From CAZGSV01 sp964528605 (GTDB taxonomy: Bacteria; Armatimonadota; Zipacnadia; CAZGSV01): a stretch of DNA of 64,000 bases. Each line of letters starts with the position of its first letter. Position 1 is the first letter of the stretch. The translations under genes were made by a program, and so were the position numbers. The notes beneath the pieces are model-generated. The model was not told the DNA's origin and did no database searches. It saw only the letters and a program-made list of their open reading frames with translations. Below, in pieces: positions 8,892-17,600 of this stretch. The DNA is taken from assembly GCA_964528605.1 (NCBI GenBank), contig CAZGSV010000006.1, positions 1-64,000 on the forward strand, in the 5' to 3' direction.

Positions 8892-9872
8892 CTACAGCCT
8901 GAAGCCTCTGCGGCGGCGGTAACCCGTCATCGGGCCGACCTTCTCGCTCTCCTCAGTGCGGAATAGGGCCAGGTGTATGACCACGGTCCGATAGACAAGG
9001 GCCGAGCCCACTATCTTGCCGCCCTCCAACCGGTGGTCCCATCCGTGCCCGAGCGACTTGTACTTAGTCGCCTCGCACGCGGCCGCCTCCTTGAAGAACG
9101 CCTCCGCTTCGCTCTTGTCCGGCTTGCCGGGCTTGCCATTCCCTTCGAGCAGGGCGTCGAGCGCGTAACTCTTGACCAACTTCGGATGCAGCGAAGCGTA
9201 GGCCGACTCACGCGAGATGATCTCCAGCCCGGCGATGTCGCCGTTGACGAAGGCAAGCAAGCCGCGCTGATGCGGCAGGCAGTCGAGCGCTTTCAGGTAA
9301 TCCTCGAGCGGCTTCGTCTGCGACTCAAATGCGGCCCGCAGCGCGCGCGTCGGCGACGCCCCCCGTGAGCGCACCAGGTAGTCCTCGATGTCGTGCCACA
9401 CCCTCGTCTGATCCGCCTGGAAGCGGCGCTCGGTGCGCAAGGATTCGGAGACCGAACCGACCTTTCGGGCCCTCTGCCTAGTGGGCATGACAACGCCGGA
9501 CTCTTGGAACACGGGTGAGACGTAGGCCCAGCGCCCCTGCTCGGTGCAAGTCACCGGGATAACGGTCTCGGACTTCGCCTTGAGCAGGATGGTGGTGTTG
9601 AGGACGCGGTTCTGCTTGGCGCCGGCAAGTTCCTCGCCGTCGAGCAGGAGAACGGGCAAGTCGCCGTTGTTGACTGCCTTCAACTCGGGCACGGAGCCGC
9701 CCCCGTCCACTTCGGTAACGGTGAGCAGCCTCTGCTCCGAGGCTTCCTTGAGAGTGAGGTAAGATGGGCCTTCGCTGACGGGCGCGAAGAGCGGAATGAC
9801 GGCCAGGTTCTCGAACGACTGCACGTCACCCAAAGCGAGTTTCGACAGGAAGGCGGTGATAACAGTGTCCAA
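8892..9872 (-). CDS. ARPP-1 (DUF6569-type) domain protein
   Basis: 326 residues from a TTG at 9872 with AAGGGGGT upstream; the upstream extension of the frame looks non-coding. The signature stretch is ENLAVIPLF near the start, then YLTLKEASEQRLLTVTEV, GSVPELKAVN, PVLLLDGEELAGAKQNRVLN and VIPVTCTEQGRW, the conserved core of the ARPP-1 family named for its association with ADP-ribosylglycohydrolase and rhodanese/phosphatase genes. The biochemical role is unproven; the family has been predicted to act in NAD or ADP-ribose metabolism. No signal peptide. It is first of three same-strand genes, followed after 182 bp by the HhH-GPD-like gene. Confidence 0.85.
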   Translation of the reverse strand: MDTVITAFLSKLALGDVQSFENLAVIPLFAPVSEGPSYLTLKEASEQRLLTVTEVDGGGSVPELKAVNNGDLPVLLLDGEELAGAKQNRVLNTTILLKAKSETVIPVTCTEQGRWAYVSPVFQESGVVMPTRQRARKVGSVSESLRTERRFQADQTRVWHDIEDYLVRSRGASPTRALRAAFESQTKPLEDYLKALDCLPHQRGLLAFVNGDIAGLEIISRESAYASLHPKLVKSYALDALLEGNGKPGKPDKSEAEAFFKEAAACEATKYKSLGHGWDHRLEGGKIVGSALVYRTVVIHLALFRTEESEKVGPMTGYRRRRGFRL

Positions 9873-10175
9873 GTTGCTACCCCCTTGAAATGTACTGGGC
9901 ACGGGCAGGTCGCTGGGGGAGGGCAGGAACGGGCCAGGGCATGCGGTGAACCAAGTGCCGCGCGGTGAAGAGGGAGACTCCCGTGCGCCCCCCGCCGTTT
10001 GCGACAACCACCCAACCGGTGAGCAAGTGTGCGCGCACGGCTGGGGAGGTGTCAACTCCAGTCCTGCGGGCCGGCCTTCACTGTCCGTCGTCGGTTGCGT
10101 TAGGGATGGGCGCCCAATAGACTGTGCCGCCCGGTTGCCGATGGCGCCGCACAGACTGCACAAAGGAGTTGCGCA
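9873..10175. other. divergent intergenic region
   Basis: 303 bp between the divergent ARPP-1 and six-hairpin genes. It holds the plus-strand promoter listed at 10095-10123. On the minus side a TACATT box lies just upstream of the ARPP-1 SD, but no matching -35 is seen. No other gene or repeat is visible. Confidence 0.5.
10095..10123 (+). promoter_or_regulatory. promoter for the six-hairpin protein gene
   Basis: TTGCGT (10095-10100), a 17-bp spacer and TAGACT (10118-10123). Predicted start near 10130 and a leader of about 46 nt with AAGGAG before the ATG at 10176. Confidence 0.45.
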
Positions 10176-11330
10176 ATGGCTCAGTCTCTCCGCGAGAAGG
10201 CGATGCTCTGTGAGGAGATCATGGAGGCCCGCCACAACTACGAGGGCCAGGTCAGGAGGCACGTTATTCTACCGCCGGTGGGGCTGCCTGATTGCTCGAC
10301 GGGCAACCACGAGAGCGATGCCCTGTGGTCGGGCGATTACGTGGCCATAGAATCATTCCGCTGGGCCGCTACCGGCGATCCCACCGCTAAGCGGCGTGCG
10401 AAGCAGGGCGCCCGCGCGCTGCGGAAGTTGCAGCGGATTACCAGAAGCAAGGGTTGCTTCGCGCGTGGCTTCAAGCGCGCCAGCGGGCCCACTTGGGACG
10501 AGCAATGCTTCTTCTTCCCGCGCGAGTGGCACCAGTCGGGCGAGTACCGTTGGGTGGGCGATCCCAGCACCGACTCCCTGGTAGGCCTCATGTTCGGCTA
10601 CGAGGTCTACTACGATCTGGTGGCCGACGCGAGGGAGAAGCAAGAGGTAGCCAAAGACGTTGACATCATCATGGGCCAGATCGTGGATGCCGACATGCGC
10701 ATCCTGGATGTGGACGGCAGGATGACGCTGTGGGGCAACATGTGCCCCTACATCTTGGATCAGGACCTCAAGGCCCTCAACGCGCTCAGCCATTTGCGCG
10801 GCGCCTACCACATCACCAAGAAGCGCCGTTACCTGGATGAGTACCATCGGTTGATAGAGCAGTGGGACTACCATAAGAAGGCGGCCAAAGCGAACGCTCA
10901 GGCCGACCCCGTCCCGTCTCCGTGGGACTGGAATCTGGCGCTTGAGCCGCTCTACACGCTGCTGCGGTACGAGAAGGACGAGCGGCTGCTGCGCTATTAC
11001 TACGCGGCTCTCGAGATGCAGTGGAGGCGCATCCCCGAGTTCGCGGGCATGGACCCCTACTACAATTGGGTATACAAGGCGTTCAAGCCGCGGGCGCCGA
11101 TCCTGAAGCGGACTTGGCAATGGATGGAGACATTCGAGGTAGGGCTGCCGCGGGAGCGCGGCCTGCCTTCCCCCTTCGTGCCCAGCCTGTACAGCGGCCC
11201 TCATGAACTACATGCGGTTGTTGATGGCAAGCCGCGAGTGTTCCACGCGACGTCGGAACAGGCTCCCCGGGATTTTCTCAAAGCCTACTGGCTCGGCCGC
11301 TATCACGGCTTCATACCCGAAGGTGCCTAG
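10176..11330 (+). CDS. cytoplasmic six-hairpin (alpha/alpha barrel) protein, function unknown
   Basis: 384 residues, ATG preceded by AAAGGAGTTGCGCA. No signal peptide. The sequence is almost entirely helical with repeated helix-hairpin units, including WSGDYVAIESFRWAATGD, GYEVYYDLVADAREK, LNALSHLRGAYHITKK and LEPLYTLLRYEKDERLL, the pattern of six-hairpin glycosidase-like proteins (GH88, GH105, epimerase/isomerase types). Catalytic residues cannot be assigned. It precedes the acylase gene by 135 bp, which has its own promoter, so the two are probably separate transcripts. Confidence 0.7.
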   Translation: MAQSLREKAMLCEEIMEARHNYEGQVRRHVILPPVGLPDCSTGNHESDALWSGDYVAIESFRWAATGDPTAKRRAKQGARALRKLQRITRSKGCFARGFKRASGPTWDEQCFFFPREWHQSGEYRWVGDPSTDSLVGLMFGYEVYYDLVADAREKQEVAKDVDIIMGQIVDADMRILDVDGRMTLWGNMCPYILDQDLKALNALSHLRGAYHITKKRRYLDEYHRLIEQWDYHKKAAKANAQADPVPSPWDWNLALEPLYTLLRYEKDERLLRYYYAALEMQWRRIPEFAGMDPYYNWVYKAFKPRAPILKRTWQWMETFEVGLPRERGLPSPFVPSLYSGPHELHAVVDGKPRVFHATSEQAPRDFLKAYWLGRYHGFIPEGA

Positions 11331-11403
11331 GTCCCGGCCTGCCGACTCGCATCTCTTGCGGCGCCGGCCCAGCGCAACCTTCATGGGCGTCCACCGCGGC
11401 GCA

Positions 11404-11432
11404 TTTACACTTCGGCGTCGCTCGGGCACAAT
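11404..11432 (+). promoter_or_regulatory. promoter for the acylase gene
   Basis: TTTACA (11404-11409, five of six), a 17-bp spacer and CACAAT (11427-11432, four of six). Predicted start near 11439, followed by GGGAGG at 11453-11458 and the start codon at 11466 or 11469. Confidence 0.55.
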
Positions 11433-11465
11433 TGGCCCCACTCGTTTCTGTAGGGAGGATGACCG

Positions 11466-13592
11466 GTGATGCGCACGTTTGGTCTGGTGCTGTTGGCAGC
11501 GCTGCTTCTGGCTCTGGTCGCGGCCACGCCCGCTCGCGCTGGAGAGCAGGTGACCCTCTACCGCGACGTTTGGGGTGTCCCGCACATCTACGCCGAGACG
11601 GAACTCGGCGCCTTCTACGGCCAGGGCTATGCTCAGGCCGAGTACCGCCTCGAGGCATTGCTCCGCAACTACCGGGTGGCGGCCGGCACGATGGCGGAGG
11701 CCTTCGGGCCGGAGTTTGTGGAGCAAGACTACATCCAGCGTCTGGTCGGCCACGAGAAGTACTCGCGGGAACGCTACTCGACGATCAGGCCGGAGGTGCG
11801 CGCGGCCATCGAAGCCTATCAGGCAGGCGTGCGTCGCTATATGGAAGAGCATCCGGAGAAGGTGCCCGATTGGGCGCCGAAGGTGGAGCCCTGGCAAGTC
11901 ATTGCAGTCGGTCGCCTGATCATTTTCAACTGGCCGCTTGGCGAAGCGGAGGAGAAACTGAGCCGGCGTGAGCGGGCCACCACGCAAGCCGCCTCCGGGT
12001 CCTCCGGCGAGCGCCTGGCGTATCAACCTGTTGAGCCCAATATCCCCTTCGGCTCTAACCAGTGGTCGGTCGGCCCGGCACGCACTGCCGACGGCTGCGC
12101 GATACTCCTGATTGACCCGCACGTGGACTGGACCGGGCCGATCCGCTTCGACGAGGTCCGCCTCCACGGCGGGGACGTGAATGCCTCCGGCGTCAGCATC
12201 ACCGGCGCGCCCTTCCTTGGCCTAGGCCACAATCAGTACCTCGGCTGGGCCGCCACCACAGGAGGCCCCAGCACCACCGACATCTACGCTCTCGACATCG
12301 ATGCGCAGAATCCGCTGCGTTACCGCTACGACGAGGGCTGGAGGGACATCACCAGCGAGGAAGTGGTGATCAACGTCAAAGGCGGCGAGCCCGTCAAGCG
12401 CACCATCGAGTACAGCCACTACGGGCCCATCCTGCTGCGCGAGGGCAACAAGGCCTACGCCCTCGCCTGTCCCTACCTCGACCAGGTTGACTTCATAACC
12501 AACATGTACCTTCAGATGAAGGCGCGGAACTTGGACGAGTTCAAGGCGGCGATGGCCCTCAACCAGTGGATGTATCAGAACATCATGTACGCGGACGTCG
12601 AGGGCAACATCTACTACCTGCGCACCGGGCGCGTGCCCATACGCCCCAAGGGCTACGACTTCATGCGTCCCGTGCCGGGCAATACCAGCGCTACCGCATG
12701 GCTGGGCATTCATCCCATGGGCAATCTGGTGCAGATACTCAACCCCGCGGACGGGTACATGCAGAACTGCAACTGCGACCCGGCGGTGATGACGATGCAC
12801 CCCGCGATCAATCCACAGGACTATCCCTACTACATCTACAACAGCACTCCGGGCTCCTACCACGAGCGCGGCTGGCGCGCGCGTCATCTGCTCGACTCGA
12901 CCGCCGGCATGACCCTGGACCAGGCGGTCGCGGTCGCCTGCGACACCTACGTTGACTGGTCGGACGAGTATCTGCGCGCACTCTCGGAGGCAGCGAAGGC
13001 TTGGGCGAGCGACCCCCGCATTAGCTACATCCGGGAGCCGCTCAAACTGCTTGGGGCCTGGAACGGCCGGCTGGAGATCGAGTCCGTGGGCGCCACCCTC
13101 TTTGACCGCTGGGCCCAGAAGCCGCAGGTCGAGGCGCTCCGAGATGCCATGCTGAAGGGCCAAGATCTCACGCGTGACCAGCAGGTCCAGGTTCTCATGG
13201 CCCTGTACGAGGCGGCGGAGAGCCTGCGGGAACAGTACGGGCGTCTTGACGTGCAGTGGGGCGACATTCACCGCGTGCGCCGCGGCGAAGAGTCGTGGGC
13301 GGGTGCCGGCGGCGACTACGTTCTCCGCTCATTTGGCTGGGGCGAGCCGGACGCCAAAGGCATCGTGTACGGCACGCATGGCCAGTCGGCGACCACGGTG
13401 GTGCTTTTCAAGCCGGGCCACGTCGAGTCCTACAGCCTGAACCCCTTGGGGCAATCCGACGACCCCAACTCCCCCCACTACGACGATCAAGCCAAGTACC
13501 TGTACGCCCGCAAGCAGTTGAAGCCGACGCTGTTCTACCGCGAGGATCTGATGCCGAGCGTCACCTCCACGACGACCCTGAGCATGCCCTGA
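11466..13592 (+). CDS. secreted penicillin-acylase-family N-terminal-nucleophile hydrolase
   Basis: 708 residues; GTG 11466 or ATG 11469 are both compatible with the SD. A signal peptide (about residues 1-25, ending PARA) is followed by the A-chain-like region with VYRD-type opening (LYRDVWGVPHIYAE) and GQGYAQAEYRLEAL. The autocatalytic site is FGSNQW, with S197 as the expected nucleophile and new N-terminus of the beta chain. The beta region has GSNQWSVGP, DPHVDWTGP and later an Asn-rich segment typical of the family. Such enzymes cleave amides (acyl-homoserine lactones, beta-lactam side chains, peptides); substrate unknown. It ends before a strong hairpin. Confidence 0.88.
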   Translation: MMRTFGLVLLAALLLALVAATPARAGEQVTLYRDVWGVPHIYAETELGAFYGQGYAQAEYRLEALLRNYRVAAGTMAEAFGPEFVEQDYIQRLVGHEKYSRERYSTIRPEVRAAIEAYQAGVRRYMEEHPEKVPDWAPKVEPWQVIAVGRLIIFNWPLGEAEEKLSRRERATTQAASGSSGERLAYQPVEPNIPFGSNQWSVGPARTADGCAILLIDPHVDWTGPIRFDEVRLHGGDVNASGVSITGAPFLGLGHNQYLGWAATTGGPSTTDIYALDIDAQNPLRYRYDEGWRDITSEEVVINVKGGEPVKRTIEYSHYGPILLREGNKAYALACPYLDQVDFITNMYLQMKARNLDEFKAAMALNQWMYQNIMYADVEGNIYYLRTGRVPIRPKGYDFMRPVPGNTSATAWLGIHPMGNLVQILNPADGYMQNCNCDPAVMTMHPAINPQDYPYYIYNSTPGSYHERGWRARHLLDSTAGMTLDQAVAVACDTYVDWSDEYLRALSEAAKAWASDPRISYIREPLKLLGAWNGRLEIESVGATLFDRWAQKPQVEALRDAMLKGQDLTRDQQVQVLMALYEAAESLREQYGRLDVQWGDIHRVRRGEESWAGAGGDYVLRSFGWGEPDAKGIVYGTHGQSATTVVLFKPGHVESYSLNPLGQSDDPNSPHYDDQAKYLYARKQLKPTLFYREDLMPSVTSTTTLSMP

Positions 13593-13625
13593 GCGGTTCA
13601 TTTCATCATCACGCATAGCAGCACA

Positions 13626-13659
13626 GGCCGGGCGTCAGGCGTCCGCCTGACGCCCGGCC
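13626..13659 (+). terminator. perfect GC hairpin after the acylase gene
   Basis: GGCCGGGCGTCAGGC pairs perfectly with GCCTGACGCCCGGCC around a 4-nt loop GTCC. It is followed by CTTTG, a poor U-tract, so it may be a weak intrinsic terminator or a bidirectional structure separating the acylase gene from the PHP gene starting at 13690. Confidence 0.6.
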
Positions 13660-13689
13660 CTTTGTGGCATGGTGTTGCGCGGCGCCACG

Positions 13690-14568
13690 ATGAGCCTTAG
13701 CTCCGATTGGCACATTCACTCCGCCGCGTCGTGCGATGAGGCCTGCATGAGCATGGCCGATCTGACGGGCTTCGCTGAGGCGCGGGGGATCTGTGATTTC
13801 GGCGTCACCGATCATGTGCACACGCCGTACAACCTGCCGGATTTGGCCGCCTCGCGCGAGGCCTTTGTGGCGGTGAATCCCTCGCCACGATTTCATTTCG
13901 GCGTCGAGGTCAGTTGCGTCTCACGGTGGGAACTTGAGGAGATCGCGGTCGGCAGGCACGACAATCCGGTCTATGGCCTGCGGCAGGGCGGGCCTGCCGG
14001 CGGGGCGTTGGCGATCGGGGTGACTGAACGAGATCTGCGGACTTACGGCGTGGAATACGTGATCGGGGGCGCGCACTGGCCGATGTACGTTCCCCTCGAG
14101 CGCGAGGCGATCATCCGCGACTACCATCGGCAGAACATGTTCCTGGCGACTCATCCTTTGGTGACCATCGTGGCGCACCCCTGGTGGTGGATGGGGCACT
14201 GGCAAGGCGCGGACGGAATGTACACGACCGAGCCGTGGTTTGATCGCTTCAGCGCGATTCCCGATTCCATGCATGAGGAATTCGCGGCCGCTGTGATCGA
14301 GAAGGGCAAGGTCGTGGAGATCAACATCGGCGCGATGTTGCTGAACCCGGGGTATCCCGAGCACTTCAAACGGGCGTACCTGGAGTACTTGGGCGCGCTG
14401 CGCTCTCGCGGGGTAATGCTAGCGGTTGGCTCCGACTGCCACGACGCGCGTTACGCCATAGACTTCGAGCGCGCCGCCGAGATGCTCGACAGCGTAGGGA
14501 TTCGTGACGAAGACCTCTGGCAGCGGCGCCCGCGTTCCCCATTCGACGCCGGCGCACGGGACGCGTAA
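13690..14568 (+). CDS. PHP-domain metal-dependent phosphoesterase
   Basis: 292 residues from the ATG at 13690; an in-frame ATG at 13669 would fall right against the hairpin, so the later one is preferred, though neither has a clear SD. PHP motifs are present: DWHIHSAAS at the N-terminus, VTDHVHTPYN near residue 42, GVEVSC near 75, IVAHPWWW near 165 and GSDCHDARY near 260, which together supply His and Asp metal ligands for a trinuclear centre. Resembles histidinol-phosphatase-type PHP proteins; substrate unknown. It probably has its own transcription start downstream of the hairpin. Confidence 0.82.
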   Translation: MSLSSDWHIHSAASCDEACMSMADLTGFAEARGICDFGVTDHVHTPYNLPDLAASREAFVAVNPSPRFHFGVEVSCVSRWELEEIAVGRHDNPVYGLRQGGPAGGALAIGVTERDLRTYGVEYVIGGAHWPMYVPLEREAIIRDYHRQNMFLATHPLVTIVAHPWWWMGHWQGADGMYTTEPWFDRFSAIPDSMHEEFAAAVIEKGKVVEINIGAMLLNPGYPEHFKRAYLEYLGALRSRGVMLAVGSDCHDARYAIDFERAAEMLDSVGIRDEDLWQRRPRSPFDAGARDA

Positions 14569-14677
14569 GCGAGACGCGTTCTCGTTCCTCCGTGCCTGAC
14601 GTCGGCGACCTCACCCACAACGAGGGACTACCGGCAGCCGGTGCCGAGGGCGGCGAACGTAGGGAGCAAGTGCCGGT

Positions 14678-17600
14678 TCAGCGCGCGAGGGTCATCGCAA
14701 AGACGTGCAGGTCGTCGTTGTCGGGCAACGTGAGGTAAGCGGGCTGCTTGCTCGGGTCGAGGGGCAATTGCTGAACGTACAGGGACATGGCGTTGGCCTT
14801 GTCACCCCAGGGCGTGTGAGAATGCGCGGTGTGCACGGCGACGGTCTCCCCGAAGGCTGGCGAGCCGTACACATCGCTGAGCCGCAGCAGGCACGCCTCG
14901 AGAGAGCCGTCGGCGTAGACTATCTCCACATTGCCTTCCTCGTTGTGCTGCGCGGCGCCCAGCAGTAGCAGCCGGCTCCACGGCCCTTGCGCAGCGGCCC
15001 CACGCGCTTGAAGTGGAATCGCCTGTTTCTCACAAGCCACGTTGTTGGGGGCGCCGTCCGCTTTGGACGGGAAGAGGAAAGGCTGGCCTTCTGCCAGGAG
15101 GATCTGTTCGGAGGGCGGCAGTTCTTCCGCGGGGAGCGACTCCCAACTGCCGGAGAAGGCGCCGTCCCACAGGTTGGAGTGAGCGCCAATCCCGTCGTTG
15201 TTGAAGAAGGGGCGCAGGTCGAGGCAACCTACTTCGCCTCCCGAGAAGGACAGTTCCGGAGGCGTGGAGGTGCTCGCGAGGCGGTAGTCCACATGGTCGT
15301 TGTAGCCGAGGCGCGCGACCAGCCAGAAGGAGTCGCGGACTTGAGGGGAGGGATCAATCGTGGGACGCAATGCGAACCGGGCCAACGCCTCGCCGCCCGG
15401 CTCTAGCAGAACGGCCTGCATCCGGGGCGAAGCGGACAAGAGTGCCTGCACGCCTGATTCCAGGGGCGTCCAGGTCTCGGGCGGCCCGATGATGGTGAGT
15501 TCGGCCTCTACCGGCTCGATCCGAGGGTTGTGGAGCCGAACCAGCACCTCGTCCTCACTGCGCGACACGTTCCACGTCAGTGGGAGAGGGCCACCGAGTT
15601 CCAGCGTGTCCTCCATGGCCTGGCTCCCGAACTGCGTGGAGGCTCTGAGGGTGCCTCCGGGCAACCCGGCGGGGTAGGAGACTTGAACCTCGCGAATCAC
15701 CTGCCCTCGGGCAGGCACGGTGGCTGCGAAACCGGTGGGCACGAGCGTCCAGCCCTCGGGAGCCCGGAACTGGGCCATCAGCGCCTGCGGACGGTCGAGG
15801 TCGTTGATGAGACCGGCCTCGACGGAGCACTGCACTGTGCCGTTGGAAAGGGCGCGCGTCTGCGGGAGTTCCCGGAGAAAGACCGCGACCGGCTGGTTGC
15901 CGAGCGGGCCGGCGTGGTGGTTGCGCAGCCAGTAGCGCGCTGGGGACGCAGTCAATGGTTCTGAGGTCCTGCCGATATCCTCGCTCGCTATCGCCGGACC
16001 GGCCCCCCCCGCGGGTCGAAAGCCCACGGAGCATACCGAGAACGGCGAGAGGTCGAACTGTAGACCATCGGGGCCGAGGTCAAGATCAGACAGCCGCCGC
16101 TCGACCAGGTCCGTCTGCCACGCCTCACGGACGCCGCGGAAGAAGGACACCTTCGCGGACGCAGGCTCTCCGCACATCTCGGACAGCCTGAGCAAGACCC
16201 CCTCAGACATTGGCTCGGCCGCGCGCAGTTGCCCGGCGGGGCTGCCAAGCGGCTTAAGGGCCGAGAGGACAACGTTGGCCGGCTCCACCCGGAGGAAGGC
16301 CAGGTCTCTGGGAAGGATACCCCCATGGGTCGTCGCAACCTGAGCGACCAGCGGGTAGTTGAACTCCTGGGCGGACCGGTAGACCTGGGCGTCGCGCCAG
16401 TCGCCCTGATGTGCCCTCAGGGCGTAGCGGAAGAGATGAGTGCGTTCGTCGAGGGGCAGATGGAACGGCAAGCCGCGCTGTGCGGGGAGGCTCGAATGCA
16501 TCAGGAAAAGACAGAGGGTACCGTCTTGCTGCTCGGAGGCCGCCAGGGTGCCAGTATTGAGCAACGCGAGGCCAGCGCGCTCGGTGGAGCCAAGCGCCCC
16601 GTGCGCGGAGCCGGCGGGCAGCGCGATGCGATGGTCGCGGAGATCATCCGTCAGCGCCTGAGCCGCCTGCATAAGGTTCCCGCCGATGAGCAGCATTGGC
16701 CGCGCGAGCCCTGGCAGGCTGCCGAGGCCGAGCAGGTACAGAGCGTAGCCGCTCTCGGCGGTCTGCCGGTCCAACGTTGCCTCCACGCTCTCGGGCAGCC
16801 CGGCGGGGAAGGCGCTGCGGCCCAGTCGCACTTCGAACGTGGGCACGGGGGGGGCGAGCGATGGTTCCTTGAGGGAGGGAGTGCATGTGATCCCCTGATT
16901 CGCAAGGGCCTGCTCCAGCAAAGGTGCGGCCGCGGCAGCATCGCTCTCCTCGCCGAGCACGAGCGCGGTGTAGCCTGGCGCGAGCAGTGGGCGGCCGTCG
17001 GCCGACTCGAGCATGAGCGTGGGGCTGGAGTCAATCCAGTTGGCCGCGGGGAACAGGGCTACTTCGCCGTAGAAGTCCGTGCCGGCGCCTGGCTGCAGCA
17101 GGCCGGAGCCCCTGCGGCGCGCGACCACGCCGAAGGGCACCTCGAACGCGGGCGCCCCCCCAGCGAGGGCGTTAGGGAAGGCGGCGAAGATGATCTGATC
17201 GGCGCCGGTGGGAATGCGAAGGTTCTCGAGATAGGTGGAGAACTCGATGCGGTCCAGGCCTGCGTGCAGGGCAATCTCTTGGCGGAACGAACAGAGCGAA
17301 CCGAGCGCGCCTTTCACAATGAGTTTGGAGGTCAAAGGCCCACGCTCAACGTTGACCTCGGCCCGCTGGGCGGATGAGAGGATCTTCCTGCCGTTGGCGG
17401 CGAACTCCCAGGCCGCCCACCCGCGCGCCTGGTTCTCCTCCATGGCCACCAGCGCGTTCCCCGGCACACCGGCCGCGGGGGCGATGAGTTCGCGCCCTAA
17501 CGACTTGCTGAAGACAGATGAGAGGCCCCCGCCCCGCCAGGGGTCGGCGGTGATGCGGTAGAACTCGTTCTCAATAGTGTTCGGCTCAGGTGGCTTTTGC

